From: Bacteriovorax sp037444575
GTDB taxonomy: Bacteria > Bdellovibrionota > Bacteriovoracia > Bacteriovoracales > Bacteriovoracaceae
Direction: 5' to 3'
Assembly (NCBI GenBank): GCA_037444575.1
Contig: JBBIME010000003.1
Span: 434,001 to 498,000 of the forward strand
DNA length: 64,000 nt
In this document: positions 50,786 through 60,500 of the stretch, piece by piece
Layout of the letters: every line of letters begins with the position of its first letter
How positions within the stretch are numbered: position 1 is the stretch's first letter
The notes under the pieces: generated by a model
The model's input: only the letters and a program-made list of their open reading frames with translations
Database searches by the model: none
Told to the model about the DNA's origin: nothing
Translations under genes and position numbers: made by a program

Positions 50786-52138
50786 TTAAATACGCCCATC
50801 CTCTCGAAGTTTTTTGAGATGGGCCTCAATCGTTCTTTGGGCGTAAGGAATAAGTTTTTGTTCAAGTCCCTCATAGATATTGGCAACCATCTCGTTCATC
50901 GTATTGCCTTCAAGTGAAAGGGCCAAAACTTGCTCTTCTCGCATTTTACGATGCTTCAAGGTTTCTTCTAATTTATGAGTACCACCGATAATTATTCCAT
51001 GGCTTGGAATGATGTTTTTTGGATTTAGTGCTATAACTCTCTCAAGGCTTTCAAAATATTTTTTCATATCGCCTTCAGGTGCCTGAATAACGACAGTCCC
51101 AACAGTCTGAATTAAGTCCCCTGCTAAAAACCAGCTTAAAGATTCTGGGGCCAAAGCAAGTTGGCCTTCATCGTGACCTGGAACTTCATAAACGCGAACA
51201 TCTTGTCCCAAGCTTTTTGTAACAATATCGCCTTCTCTTCTAATCGTTAGAGGTATTCCTTCAAAGTAGTCTTCCCCACTTCGATTTTTTATCTGCTCTA
51301 ACGTGTACTCCGAGAGTTCAATACCCACTTTGTATTTTCGAGCAATGACATTAGCAAATTGATAGTGATCAGGGTGATGATGAGTAAGAAAAATAGAATC
51401 AAATCCGATTTTATCTGCCGATTTTAAAAATTTAGTAAGCTCAATTTCGTCCTTTGGACTTGGGTCTATTAAAAGTTTTGAGGATAACTTATTCACTCCA
51501 TCACCAATAATAAAAGCATTCGTTCGATTGGCAGGAGGAAACGTATTTGAAAGAGGTAAAAACTGGCGTACTCCATGAAGGGATTCAATCATCGGTACTT
51601 CAGTTTCAGGATCATGAGGCAATGTCATATTGATAGGAGTATTGTGCCCTAGATTGTTACTAAAAGTTTTTAAAAGAGTGATGGCCGGAGGAACCGCAAG
51701 CACGTGTCCTTCTTTATATTTTTCATACAATCCGTTTGGTGTATTCCACTCTCCAAACTCTGCTTCATTGGAATCAAGATCAAAATCAAATTCATGCGAA
51801 AGAGTGATTTTAAAATAATAGTTTTTAAATCGATAAGGATTAAACTCAGGAGTTATAGCAATACCAATATCATCAATGCTTAAAACTTCTCCACTATTAA
51901 TGGCACTCATTAAATCATAATTTAGTTCTTCTTTTATTTCGCGAATAAGGGCATGAAGAATTTGAGGACGAGCGGACTTAGGCCAGATAGCACCTGGGAG
52001 TTCAGTATCGCTGTCGGTTTTGTCTACCTTGCCTCCAGGTGTAGCATAATACCCGGGAAAAACCGGCAAGTAATTTTGTCGTTTCATGAAGAAAACTGAC
52101 TTATTTGTTACAAATACAGCAGAGACTGACTCTTTCAT
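50786..52138 (-). CDS. Nudix hydrolase fused to metallo-beta-lactamase-fold hydrolase
   Basis: 450 residues from the ATG at 52138, with GAGG 9 bases upstream. N-terminal Nudix domain with GGKVDK (35-40) and the Nudix-box core REIKEEL (66-72), interrupted by an insertion. Then a metallo-beta-lactamase domain: THHHPDH (about 250), VPGHDEGQ, LAGD and SHG metal ligands in order. The C-terminus (LIPYAQRTIEAHLKKLREDG) is the winged-helix tail typical of LACTB2-like proteins. It may remove the phosphates of a nucleotide conjugate and then hydrolyse an ester; this is inference. Divergent from the GLG1-type gene. Confidence 0.88.
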   Translation of the reverse strand: MKESVSAVFVTNKSVFFMKRQNYLPVFPGYYATPGGKVDKTDSDTELPGAIWPKSARPQILHALIREIKEELNYDLMSAINSGEVLSIDDIGIAITPEFNPYRFKNYYFKITLSHEFDFDLDSNEAEFGEWNTPNGLYEKYKEGHVLAVPPAITLLKTFSNNLGHNTPINMTLPHDPETEVPMIESLHGVRQFLPLSNTFPPANRTNAFIIGDGVNKLSSKLLIDPSPKDEIELTKFLKSADKIGFDSIFLTHHHPDHYQFANVIARKYKVGIELSEYTLEQIKNRSGEDYFEGIPLTIRREGDIVTKSLGQDVRVYEVPGHDEGQLALAPESLSWFLAGDLIQTVGTVVIQAPEGDMKKYFESLERVIALNPKNIIPSHGIIIGGTHKLEETLKHRKMREEQVLALSLEGNTMNEMVANIYEGLEQKLIPYAQRTIEAHLKKLREDGRI

Positions 52139-52167
52139 TGCTATAAACCTCACTATGTGAATACAAT
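52138..52167 (+). promoter_or_regulatory. Candidate sigma-70 promoter of the GLG1-type gene
   Basis: TTGCTA (52138-52143), 18-base spacer, TACAAT (52162-52167), ending 28 bases before the ATG at 52196. It overlaps the start codon of the divergent Nudix/MBL gene. Confidence 0.4.
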
Positions 52168-52195
52168 TTATCATGCAAACAATATTGGAGGAACT

Positions 52196-52570
52196 ATGAA
52201 ATTAGTTATTATCTCTCTTTCTCTTTTATTAAGTGTTTCTGTTTTCGCACAGAACGCAGAAAGCTCAAAAGATCACCCATGTGCAGCAGATGTAAAAAAA
52301 TTCTGTTCAGGTGTAGAAAAAGGCCAGGGACGAATCGCAAAATGTTTAAAAGAACATGAAAAAGAGATCTCACCAGCTTGCACTGAGAAAATGGCAGCGG
52401 GCAAAGAGAAAATGAAAGCGAGAGCAAAAGAAATTGTGGAAAGCTGCAAAGAAGAACTCCAAAAATTCTGCAAAGAAGTTAAACCAGGAGGAGGGGCAAA
52501 ATTAAAATGTCTTGAATCTCATAAAGCTGAAGTTGGTGAGAAGTGTAAGGCAGCTCTTCCTAATCGCTAA
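52196..52570 (+). CDS. Secreted Cys-rich protein with two GLG1-type repeats
   Basis: 124 residues from the ATG at 52196, with GGAGGA as ribosome site; an in-frame ATG 13 codons earlier has none. Signal peptide (KLVIISLSLLLSVSVFA). Two repeats, each with four Cys: CAADVKKFC...CLKEHEKEISPAC and CKEELQKFC...CLESHKAEVGEKC. This is the Cys-rich GLG1 repeat (Golgi apparatus protein 1; PF00839), known from animals and also from many proteobacterial exported proteins. Function in bacteria unknown. Convergent with the subtilase-like gene, overlapping by 4 bases. Confidence 0.85.
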   Translation: MKLVIISLSLLLSVSVFAQNAESSKDHPCAADVKKFCSGVEKGQGRIAKCLKEHEKEISPACTEKMAAGKEKMKARAKEIVESCKEELQKFCKEVKPGGGAKLKCLESHKAEVGEKCKAALPNR

Positions 52571-53334
52571 TAAGTTTGAATCTTTTTGTGACTTAAATTA
52601 TCAACGTATTCTTTGCTCAATTTCTTTAAACATGCTCGCATGTCTGAAATTGGGCAAAGATTTAAGGCCCTCGCTGCAGCTTCGGCCACTGCTCTTGAAG
52701 TTCCTTTGAAGCCATTTGATCCTGAAGGAAAATAGTAATCAATTTTATCTTTATAAAGAAGTCCATGATCATAGATGGCGAGACGTGTGCCATCGTAAAA
52801 ATCTCCAATTAAAAATAGATTGCCCAAAGGAGCGAGATTCTGCGGAAAAAGTTCAGTTTGATCTTTTATTTGCGGAGTTATTCTCCCAGAAGGAACAAAC
52901 CAAAGGCCTGGCAAATTTTCTACAATTCTCTCTTTTGTAATTAACCCAGAAGCGGTTAACACAAAATCTATTTTATTATTCTTTATCCAGTTGATCGCCT
53001 CAATCCAATACTCTTTTTTCTGATCTCCCTGAAGATTATAAACAATCAATGGATAAATATGGAGTTGTAATTTTTTATTATCATAAAATTTCAAAAACTC
53101 TTCTAAAACTAATTGCCCATGAAAACGCGGATTATTATAGTCGTATTTAGTGCAATCAATTTTTACAGTTTTAGTGAAATCAATAAACGACTCCACCTTA
53201 ATATTTGATTGAGAGTGAACTTTATTGATACAAAATCCTGTATCAATAAGGGCGACTTTAACTTCTGCGAATACTGGATTTACAAGAAGGATGAAAAAAA
53301 GGGCCGCTCCAAAAAGAGACGGCCTTTTAGACAA
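52567..53334 (-). CDS. Degenerate subtilisin-like (S8) secreted protein
   Basis: About 255 residues, counted from a TTG at 53334 that gives a signal peptide (SKRPSLFGAALFFILLVNP, cut after VFA); an ATG at 53400 would add 22 residues and overlap the upstream gene. The three subtilase motifs are present: Asp in ALIDTG (Asp31), His in RFHGQL (His72), Ser in GTSRAVAEAA (Ser213). Where subtilisins have AAGN, with the oxyanion-hole Asn, this protein reads VPSGR, so catalysis may be impaired or altered. At 255 residues it is close to the minimal S8 domain. No ribosome site is obvious. Downstream of the 1088-residue gene. Confidence 0.65.
   Translation of the reverse strand: MSKRPSLFGAALFFILLVNPVFAEVKVALIDTGFCINKVHSQSNIKVESFIDFTKTVKIDCTKYDYNNPRFHGQLVLEEFLKFYDNKKLQLHIYPLIVYNLQGDQKKEYWIEAINWIKNNKIDFVLTASGLITKERIVENLPGLWFVPSGRITPQIKDQTELFPQNLAPLGNLFLIGDFYDGTRLAIYDHGLLYKDKIDYYFPSGSNGFKGTSRAVAEAAARALNLCPISDMRACLKKLSKEYVDNLSHKKIQTY
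53293..53324 (-). terminator. Intrinsic terminator of the 1088-residue gene
   Basis: On the minus strand: GGCCG(T)CTC, a TTTTTG loop, GAGCGGCC, then C and a run of seven T (53300-53294). One T is bulged in the stem. It begins 18 bases after the stop at 53342. The same bases encode the signal peptide of the subtilase-like gene. Confidence 0.8.
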
Positions 53335-53341
53335 GATATTT

Positions 53342-56300
53342 TTAATGTGAATAGCTCGGTAAACTAATTGCGAATGGTCTATGGATTGAAGCTTGATCAT
53401 GAGCTTTATTATAAAGGTTATTATCAAATTTTTTCAAATTATTCTTAAGATCATCTTCTAATTTACCCATTACTTTTGTGACAGTACTTCTCATCTTCAT
53501 CTTCATATCTTTTGCAAACCAAGCAGTTCCCTCAATAGCACCTAAAACAGAATCTCTCATCGCTATTGAAGATAAAACAACTCCTAACTTTGCTTCATTT
53601 ACCTCTCCAGAGCTGGCCATTCTTAAAGTATTCAGAAAAAGACCACCATCATTTTCAATCATATTCGGCCATTTACTATCGCGAGTAAAAATCCCTCCAG
53701 ATTCAGTGTATGCTTTGCTGATACAAAGAATCTCTGAGAGCGCCTTCAAAGAAAACACTTTTAGCGTATTACTTGAAGTAAAGTATGATGTTCTATTCAC
53801 TTCAGATTTAATTCTTGCCAAGAGGTCTTGAGCTCCTTGAGCTAAATCACTAGCAAGAATTAGATCCTTATCAAAATTAGTAAGAGTTGACTGAATCATC
53901 GCTGAAGATTTAACCACTCCGTCTGCTCTGTATGGGTTAGTAAACACAACAGTTCTTTTATCCCAAAGAAGCGATTGAGCATCTTTTGAAGAAGGAAGGT
54001 TTAGGGCATTTCTAAGGCCTGAAGCATATTCATCTATGAACACAAAAGTAGAAGACTTGGATTTAGCTAAAAAAGTATTTAGTGAGCTTATATTTGATCC
54101 TTTTTCATCGTCAGTAACGAGGATAACTTTTTGATCTAATCCTTTAGCGATTGTTCCTGCGTTTAAAGAAGATAAACTTAAATCTAGGACTGATGCGTTT
54201 TCAGTTCCACCAAGAAGAGCTAGTGCATCGAGAAGCTGGTTTAAGTTTTTATCAGAGTTCGCAATGATAACTGGAGCTTTCGATTTTTCAATGTATGGCG
54301 CTTTTGCCATTGCAACTAGATCAGAACTTAAAACTCCTAGAGTAACTCCATTTTGAGAAATGGTCGCTGAAAAATCTAAATCTCGGTAAATATCTTTTTC
54401 ATCAGTTACTAAAACTTCTGCATCCGTTAATTGAGCAGTATTTTGTAGAGCTGAAATTTTTCCAAACGGTTTTGTTAGCACTTCTGATTGTGAATTAACT
54501 AAAACTTGAACGCTAAGCTCTCCAGCGTAAGCGCGTTTAGAATTGTTAGTAACAGCAATGTTCAAATTATTTTTCACACCTTTAATGAGTTGTGAACTTA
54601 AAGCCAGGTTAGAAAGAGCAAGAGGGTAAAAAACTCTTACTGCTTTAACATCAGAGTTTTTAAGGACACCACTTCCAATAGAATCAAAATGAAGTCCCTC
54701 TACAGCGTCATCACTTGTAAGTTTCGAGATGACCTTTAAAGATGTTTTTACAGTCGATCCAATTGTTGCGTTTGTTGCAATTTGTGATTTTCCTGCTCCT
54801 GAAATTTTAACCAAGCTTCTGGCCGGGATTTCTGGAAGTCGAACAGCTTCCCCATTATCTAACACAACGGAGACATTAACAGCTGCTTTCATCCCAAAAT
54901 TTTGAAGGATGATTGAATGTAGAGTTGTCTCTCCAGGTTGGAAGACTCCATCTAGTTTAGCGACTCCATTAATTCCCCCATCAAACATTTCTGAGCTAAC
55001 AAAAGCTAAAATTGCATTGTTGTTATAAACAGTGCTCACCTCTCCAATGCGTTTTTGTCTGTAAATTTCTGTTTGAGCGGCAATATTCGCATTAAAAGTG
55101 TCTGCTTCAGCGACATCAAAGTTCGCACGTCTAATTTGTTCATATCTCTCATTGAAAGCGGCCAGCTCTGAGTTCTTGTAAGATACTTTGAAATCATCAG
55201 ACGATCTCGATGGATTAGTATCCGCATTTTCAAAAGCAACTTTATAAGCAGAAGCCTTAACGACTGGGTAATCTCGAGAGTATGCTTTAGCGTCAGCTTC
55301 TCTTCTTCCTCGCTCAAAGTAATCTGGATATTCACGATTAGCAGCTTGATTGTAAGCAGAGGCATAGCTATTATCGTATGCTCTATTGTAATCAGCATCG
55401 ATCAAACGAAGATATTCATATCGAGTGTAATCGCGGTATTGATCAACATATCCATCAGCATAGGCACGTCGTAAAAGATCTCTGTTGTTATAAACATTAG
55501 AATTAAAATTTGGACCGTTAAAGTCGCCTGGATAATCAGGAGATCTTCTTTGGAATGATCCTGCAAAAGGTCCATTAACTGTGATTGAATTTAACTCACC
55601 TGATTCATATTTTTTTACGGTTTCTTCTTCACCTTTGTTATTCCCATTAATAGCTCCTGTCTGAATAGCACGCTCCATCCCTGCTTTTTTCCCTTGGGTA
55701 ATTCCAACACTGGCAGCGTTACTTCCTTGCGCTCTTTTTATTCCAGCGAGATTTCCTTCGCGAGCACCAGCTGAGATATTTCCATCTCTAGTCCCTTCTT
55801 TTGTCCCATCTCTTTGTCCATCTAGTCGAGCTCTCTCTGATCCTTCTTTTTCACCAACATCTGCTCCTTGCTGATAATAACGATTCTGCCCATCAATAGT
55901 TCCTTGGTTTAAACCATCATTATTTCCATCGCGCGAACCTAAATCTTGACCGAGTCTTCTTGAAAGAAGAGCTCCGTCACTTGATCCATCTACTCTTCCT
56001 CTGTTTGCTCCTTCTCTATTAATCATTGAGATGTCATAGATTAGAGACTGACGATATAAATCTCTATCACGCGAAAGAGATTGCAGTCTTGCCATGGCGT
56101 TTTGTGTATTTGCTGTAGCAATGCTTAAATCATGTTGAAGTTGATCGATGCGAACATTTAGTGGAGCGAGATCTAATTTGCTTGCTCCATATTGTCTTGA
56201 AAGATCAGCAATCAATTGATCTTGGGAGTTCAATTGGTTTTTGATTTGTGTAATTTGATCGGCATTGGCCTCTGGAGTTTTATTTAATTCATCTAGTTTA

Positions 56301-56608
56301 GATTGAAGCGAGGCCTTAAGTGATTTTGCTTCGTTAATTTTTCTCTCTAAATCATTCATATGAGCAACAACGTTATCTCTTTGCCCAAGAAGACTTTCTA
56401 CTTGATCAGAGAGCTGAGCTCTAACTTGATCGATTCTTGCGACATTCACTTTAGCATCATCTGTTTGCCTCTCGAGATCTCTCAACTGCGGATCATCTAT
56501 AAGACGAAAACTCTGAATGCCTACATAACCAGGAATTTCCTGTGCTATCGCCGATCCAAGAGCAACTGCCAATGAGAGAGTTAAAAATAAATGTCTTGAA
56601 AAATTCAT
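53342..56608 (-). CDS. Large secreted protein: coiled coil, GxxxG repeat region, C-terminal domain
   Basis: 1088 residues. Signal peptide (HLFLTLSLAVALGSAIA). Residues about 30-180 form a long coiled coil (QVRAQLSDQVESLLGQRDNV, LERKINEAKSLKASLQSKL). Residues about 196-336 are a Gly-rich region with Gly every four residues (for example GQRDGTKEGTRDGN, GIKRAQG, GKKAGMERA), broadly like Yae1-type GxxxG ladders. Next comes a Tyr/Arg/Asp/Asn-rich segment, then two or three beta-rich, probably Ig-like domains (VSVVLDNGEAVRLPEIPARS). The C-terminal part (VILVTDDEKG, FVFIDEYASGL) looks like a Rossmann-type alpha/beta domain. Almost no Cys. Function unknown; the architecture suggests a surface or periplasmic structural protein. 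It has its own terminator. Confidence 0.82.
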   Translation of the reverse strand: MNFSRHLFLTLSLAVALGSAIAQEIPGYVGIQSFRLIDDPQLRDLERQTDDAKVNVARIDQVRAQLSDQVESLLGQRDNVVAHMNDLERKINEAKSLKASLQSKLDELNKTPEANADQITQIKNQLNSQDQLIADLSRQYGASKLDLAPLNVRIDQLQHDLSIATANTQNAMARLQSLSRDRDLYRQSLIYDISMINREGANRGRVDGSSDGALLSRRLGQDLGSRDGNNDGLNQGTIDGQNRYYQQGADVGEKEGSERARLDGQRDGTKEGTRDGNISAGAREGNLAGIKRAQGSNAASVGITQGKKAGMERAIQTGAINGNNKGEEETVKKYESGELNSITVNGPFAGSFQRRSPDYPGDFNGPNFNSNVYNNRDLLRRAYADGYVDQYRDYTRYEYLRLIDADYNRAYDNSYASAYNQAANREYPDYFERGRREADAKAYSRDYPVVKASAYKVAFENADTNPSRSSDDFKVSYKNSELAAFNERYEQIRRANFDVAEADTFNANIAAQTEIYRQKRIGEVSTVYNNNAILAFVSSEMFDGGINGVAKLDGVFQPGETTLHSIILQNFGMKAAVNVSVVLDNGEAVRLPEIPARSLVKISGAGKSQIATNATIGSTVKTSLKVISKLTSDDAVEGLHFDSIGSGVLKNSDVKAVRVFYPLALSNLALSSQLIKGVKNNLNIAVTNNSKRAYAGELSVQVLVNSQSEVLTKPFGKISALQNTAQLTDAEVLVTDEKDIYRDLDFSATISQNGVTLGVLSSDLVAMAKAPYIEKSKAPVIIANSDKNLNQLLDALALLGGTENASVLDLSLSSLNAGTIAKGLDQKVILVTDDEKGSNISSLNTFLAKSKSSTFVFIDEYASGLRNALNLPSSKDAQSLLWDKRTVVFTNPYRADGVVKSSAMIQSTLTNFDKDLILASDLAQGAQDLLARIKSEVNRTSYFTSSNTLKVFSLKALSEILCISKAYTESGGIFTRDSKWPNMIENDGGLFLNTLRMASSGEVNEAKLGVVLSSIAMRDSVLGAIEGTAWFAKDMKMKMRSTVTKVMGKLEDDLKNNLKKFDNNLYNKAHDQASIHRPFAISLPSYSH

Positions 56609-56932
56609 GTCCCCAGTCCCCCCAAATCGTCACCACCAGAAGAAAAAAACAAGAATTAGCGCCAAAGTGACACCAATACTTGTGCCACTTAGTCTCCAAA
56701 AATCATCCTTTTCTTTGGTAGAGTTTAATCGATAAAGGACATAGCAATACCTAGGCCAAAAAGTCGACTTAAAGGTAAGTAATCTCAGCAGATTTGCATC
56801 AAAAAAATTGTTGCCTATTGGACTGTCTAAAAAATAACACCATGTAAAGATCGCCATGGTTTTAACTAAAAAAAATTAGTTCTGTCATTATTTAGGAAAC
56901 AACTTGAGCTTTACACAAACACAGGACTTTTT
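56609..56932. other. Intergenic region between divergent envelope genes, no supported gene
   Basis: 324 bases. A minus-strand open frame (56630-56857) ends in a hydrophobic stretch (SGTSIGVTLALILVFFFWW) but has no ribosome site or credible start, so I do not call it. AACTAA and TTAGTT arms (about 56863-56882) around an A-run lie near the right end. A weak ribosome site (CAGGAC) precedes the 56933 ATG. No promoter stands out. Confidence 0.5.
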
Positions 56933-57511
56933 ATGAAAACACTTTTAGCAACATTAGCTCTTTCTTCTCTTCTTTCTACCACAATATTAGCTAAGGATCT
57001 TATTATCACAGACAAAATTAGTGGAGGCGAAGCTGGCATTACAACTCAAGGCTTTAATATGCAAATCCCTATTGCTGAAACTGGTGATTTATCAAGCCCT
57101 ATTGACTGGGACGCTACTTTTGGAATGTTAAAATCAAGAACTAATTCATACCACACAGCTGGAACAAATATTCAAGGAAGTGGCACTGTTTATTCAATTC
57201 AAAATGATGGTGAGGCCCAATATCTAGTTATAGGTGTTGAAGGTAGAAAAAAAGTCATTAATGAGTTTGTCGAAGCAGTAGTAAGAGCAGACTATACTGC
57301 TCGTCTTGGTGGAACAACGATGTATAGTGACTACTCAGAAACAACTGGAAAACTTTATGATCCAAATGGTGGATTAAATATCGCAACAGGTGCCAATTTA
57401 CTTTTAGGAAAAAACAATAAAGGACAATCTCTGATCCTAGGAGCAGAGGTCTCTCATAATTTAAATAACGATGAAACGATTGTTACGCTAAAGATTGGTG
57501 CACGTCTTTAA
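56933..57511 (+). CDS. Secreted or outer-membrane beta-rich protein
   Basis: 192 residues. Signal peptide (MKTLLATLALSSLLSTTILA). The mature part has repeated beta-strand patterns with Gly and Asn turns: AQYLVIGVEGRKKVINEFVE, VVRADYTARLGGTTMY, LNIATGANLLLGK, SLILGAEVSHNLN and TIVTLKIGARL, ending in a hydrophobic residue at the C-terminus as in small outer-membrane barrels. Family not recognised. Followed by a strong terminator. Confidence 0.7.
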   Translation: MKTLLATLALSSLLSTTILAKDLIITDKISGGEAGITTQGFNMQIPIAETGDLSSPIDWDATFGMLKSRTNSYHTAGTNIQGSGTVYSIQNDGEAQYLVIGVEGRKKVINEFVEAVVRADYTARLGGTTMYSDYSETTGKLYDPNGGLNIATGANLLLGKNNKGQSLILGAEVSHNLNNDETIVTLKIGARL

Positions 57512-57535
57512 TCTAAGTAAGTCTATTACACTATA

Positions 57536-57556
57536 AAGGCCCTCAAAGAGGGCCTT
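57536..57556. terminator. Bidirectional intrinsic terminator
   Basis: Perfect 9-bp stem AAGGCCCTC (57536-57544) and GAGGGCCTT (57548-57556), loop AAA, between convergent genes. On the plus strand it is followed by TCATATTTTT; on the minus strand by TATAG, so it may act mainly for the 56933 gene. Confidence 0.8.
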
Positions 57557-57563
57557 CATATTT

Positions 57564-60500
57564 TTAAAACTTAGCGGCCTCATATCTAACTTCCCTATAG
57601 CCTTTGATGTTTTCAAGCTTTTTGAGTTCAGAATAATTCAAGGCAGATTCAGAAAGTTTAGTTCGAATGGACTCTGCAATTTCATTTTCTTTTTTATGCC
57701 ACAATGGCATTACTGCTCGAAGAAAACGCGCTTGCCTCATCAGCTTAAGCATCCATGGCCGAGGAGATATATCAAACTCAATTTTATTAGATCCAATATC
57801 AAAACTTGGTCTATTGATAAAAGTTTTCTTATAACTTCTTCCTAATGACTTATAGCTCTCTTCATCTTTTTTCCGTCTCATTGGCGAAATCATTGTATGG
57901 GCAACAAAAACCTCATCTTTAATGAAATAAGTTTTGGCCAGAGTTCTAATGGCCATTGGGAGAAGTTTTTCATCGTAAATGTTGGCTATCTTCTTTGCAT
58001 CTGAAATAAACGATTCAATAGACTCTCCTCGATCATAGATGATGATATCGTGAAGATATTGAGCTAGATGTTCTTCTGGAATCGAAGGAAGAATTTGTTT
58101 TAATTCTGTTAAATGCCTTTCAAAGGATTGAACAAGAGAACTCTGATTAAATAATGAGCTTTCTTTTAGTGATTGTTTAAAGAGACTGATATCAGCTTTT
58201 TGATCAGGACGACTGATAGTCAGTTCTTCACTGACCAATAGTCTTCCAATTCTAAAAGCAGCAAGATTGTTTTCAAGTTCTGTTTTTTTCATGGTTCTTG
58301 CAAAGGCTTCTTCTAGATCCTTAAGCTCAAATGGCAAAAGACCCTTTTGGAAAGCGGCCCCTAAAATCATGGCAGAAGCATAGAGACTTTTTCCTAAATA
58401 TTCTTCAGACGTCTCTTTCATAGGAAGAAGAGTAAGCTTCGCTCCTAGAAGATTTTTTAATTTTGTCTGTAAGACATCTTCATTGATTGGTTCTTTTTCA
58501 GCGCCCTTATCAAGAAGGATTGAAAGAGGAACTTGAAATTTTTCATCTAAAATTGCATGTCCATTTGGACTTAAAAATCCTAAGTGATGTTGACCATCCA
58601 GAAGGTCCGGAGATAAAAGCACATCCGCTCCTCCCAAAGGAGTAATTTGGCAATGTGATTTTCCAAGTTGGAATAACGCCAAATGAGAAGTCACATTCCC
58701 ATTTCGTTGAGCGAGTCCTTTTTGATCGACGAATTTGAAATCAATATCAGATCGATTGCCCATTCCTCTGGCCGCCTCAGCAAGAACGCGAGAAATAGTT
58801 GTGACTCCTGATCCACCTACTCCTGTTACGACAACCCGGTAGTCAGAGCCTTTAGCAATATCTTCAAGAGATTTTTTTACTTGAGGGGTAGGAATATCGG
58901 AAACAGTTATTTTTTTAGATTCTGCTTTATAGAGATTTGGGTGATAGTCCAAAACCTCAACCATCTCAAAGCTTGGACAAACTTTTATTTTTGTACAGTA
59001 AGAATCAGACACACAAATTTGCGGATCTATCATTACTTTCGTTCCATAGGCATCAAAAGTTTGAGAAAGCCCCGGACATCCAGTCATCTCAACACACGAT
59101 CTGCAGTCTTCGCATGCATCTGTGTTGATTTGATAAAACTTTTGGGTCGTAGTTTCACCTTTATTGAATAATTTCCTTTCTTCTGATTTTTTTCTTCCAT
59201 GAAAAGTAAGTCCACACTCTTTATTGGAGATAATAACCTTTGTCCCTTTTTCAAGAACAATCTCACGAAGAAGATTTTGATAAAAATAGCGATCACTAGG
59301 ATTAACTTCTAAGGCCTTTGTTACTCCAATGGACTTAACCATATTGAGCATATCCTGAGAAGGACGAACATACCCTTCAACTGATTCACCAGTTCTCGGA
59401 GTAAATTGATGACCTGTCATGGCAGTATTGTCATTATCCAAAAGGATATATGTAATGTTGTGATTCATCTGCACAGAATTTGAGATATCTGTAATTCCCG
59501 AGTGGAAAAAAGTTGAATCTCCCATAAGAACAACTGAAGGATTTGTTGTAAATAAATCGACCCCAGCTCCTAGAGCGCCCCCTTGCCCCATGGCCGAAAG
59601 ATTATGCATCTCCTTAAAAGGCTCTAGAAATGAAAGTGAGTAACAACCGACATCACCGTGACTAATGAGATTAATATTTTGTTTTTTTAAATGAGATCTT
59701 AAATCTTTTAAAAGTGAGAGCGTTTCTCTGTGAGGACATCCTGGACAAAAGGTCGGAAGACGTCTTGGAAGAACCTCTGTCAGTACATCCCCTTTAGGAA
59801 GTGAGTGACATGGATTGAGTCCCAGTTTAGTAAAAATGGCTGAAACTTTTTCTAGTATAATTTCGTAATTGAGTCCACCGTGACTTGGAAATCCATCTAG
59901 ATCATCAATTTTCTTTCCATAAATTTTTAATTTTAAATTATGACGTGAACAAAGTTCATAAATTTCTGTTTCTAAAAAGCCACGCTTTTCCTCTACAACG
60001 ATGAGAGTTTCAAGCTTCTTTAAAAATGGAACAAGTAAATCTGAAACGAGCGGATAAGGGGCCGCAACTTTATAGAGGGAAAATCTATCTAGAGCGTGAT
60101 TGTCATCAAGAACATGTTTTAAAATTTCAAAAACTGCTCCACTAGTAATAAACCCAGTCTTAGAATCAGTATTTCCAAAAATCTTATCAAGATTAAATTC
60201 TTTTAGAACATCATACACTTTTGGAAAACGATCATTGATCATGGCAACATCAGCACGAAGTGAATTAGGTGGAACCATCACGTTTTTTGATAGATCAAAA
60301 GTAGCAGGATCAAGTTCAATAAGATCTGTATTTAATTTTTTCTCATCACCGACACTAACTCTTCCCCCTCCCTCGGCCATAAATGTAGTAAGAAGAAGAC
60401 CTTGGTACACAGATGTTTTAAGAGAAATTTCCAAAGCGACTTTCATCCACTCCTTTAATTCATTCGGAGTAGATGGATCTAAAAAGGGAATGTGCAGGTG

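Noticed and set aside
56630..56857. Minus-strand 75-codon frame ending in a hydrophobic segment
   Set aside because: It looks membrane-like, but has no ribosome site, no alternative start near the hydrophobic part, and an N-terminal half of implausible composition; kept only as a note on the intergenic region.
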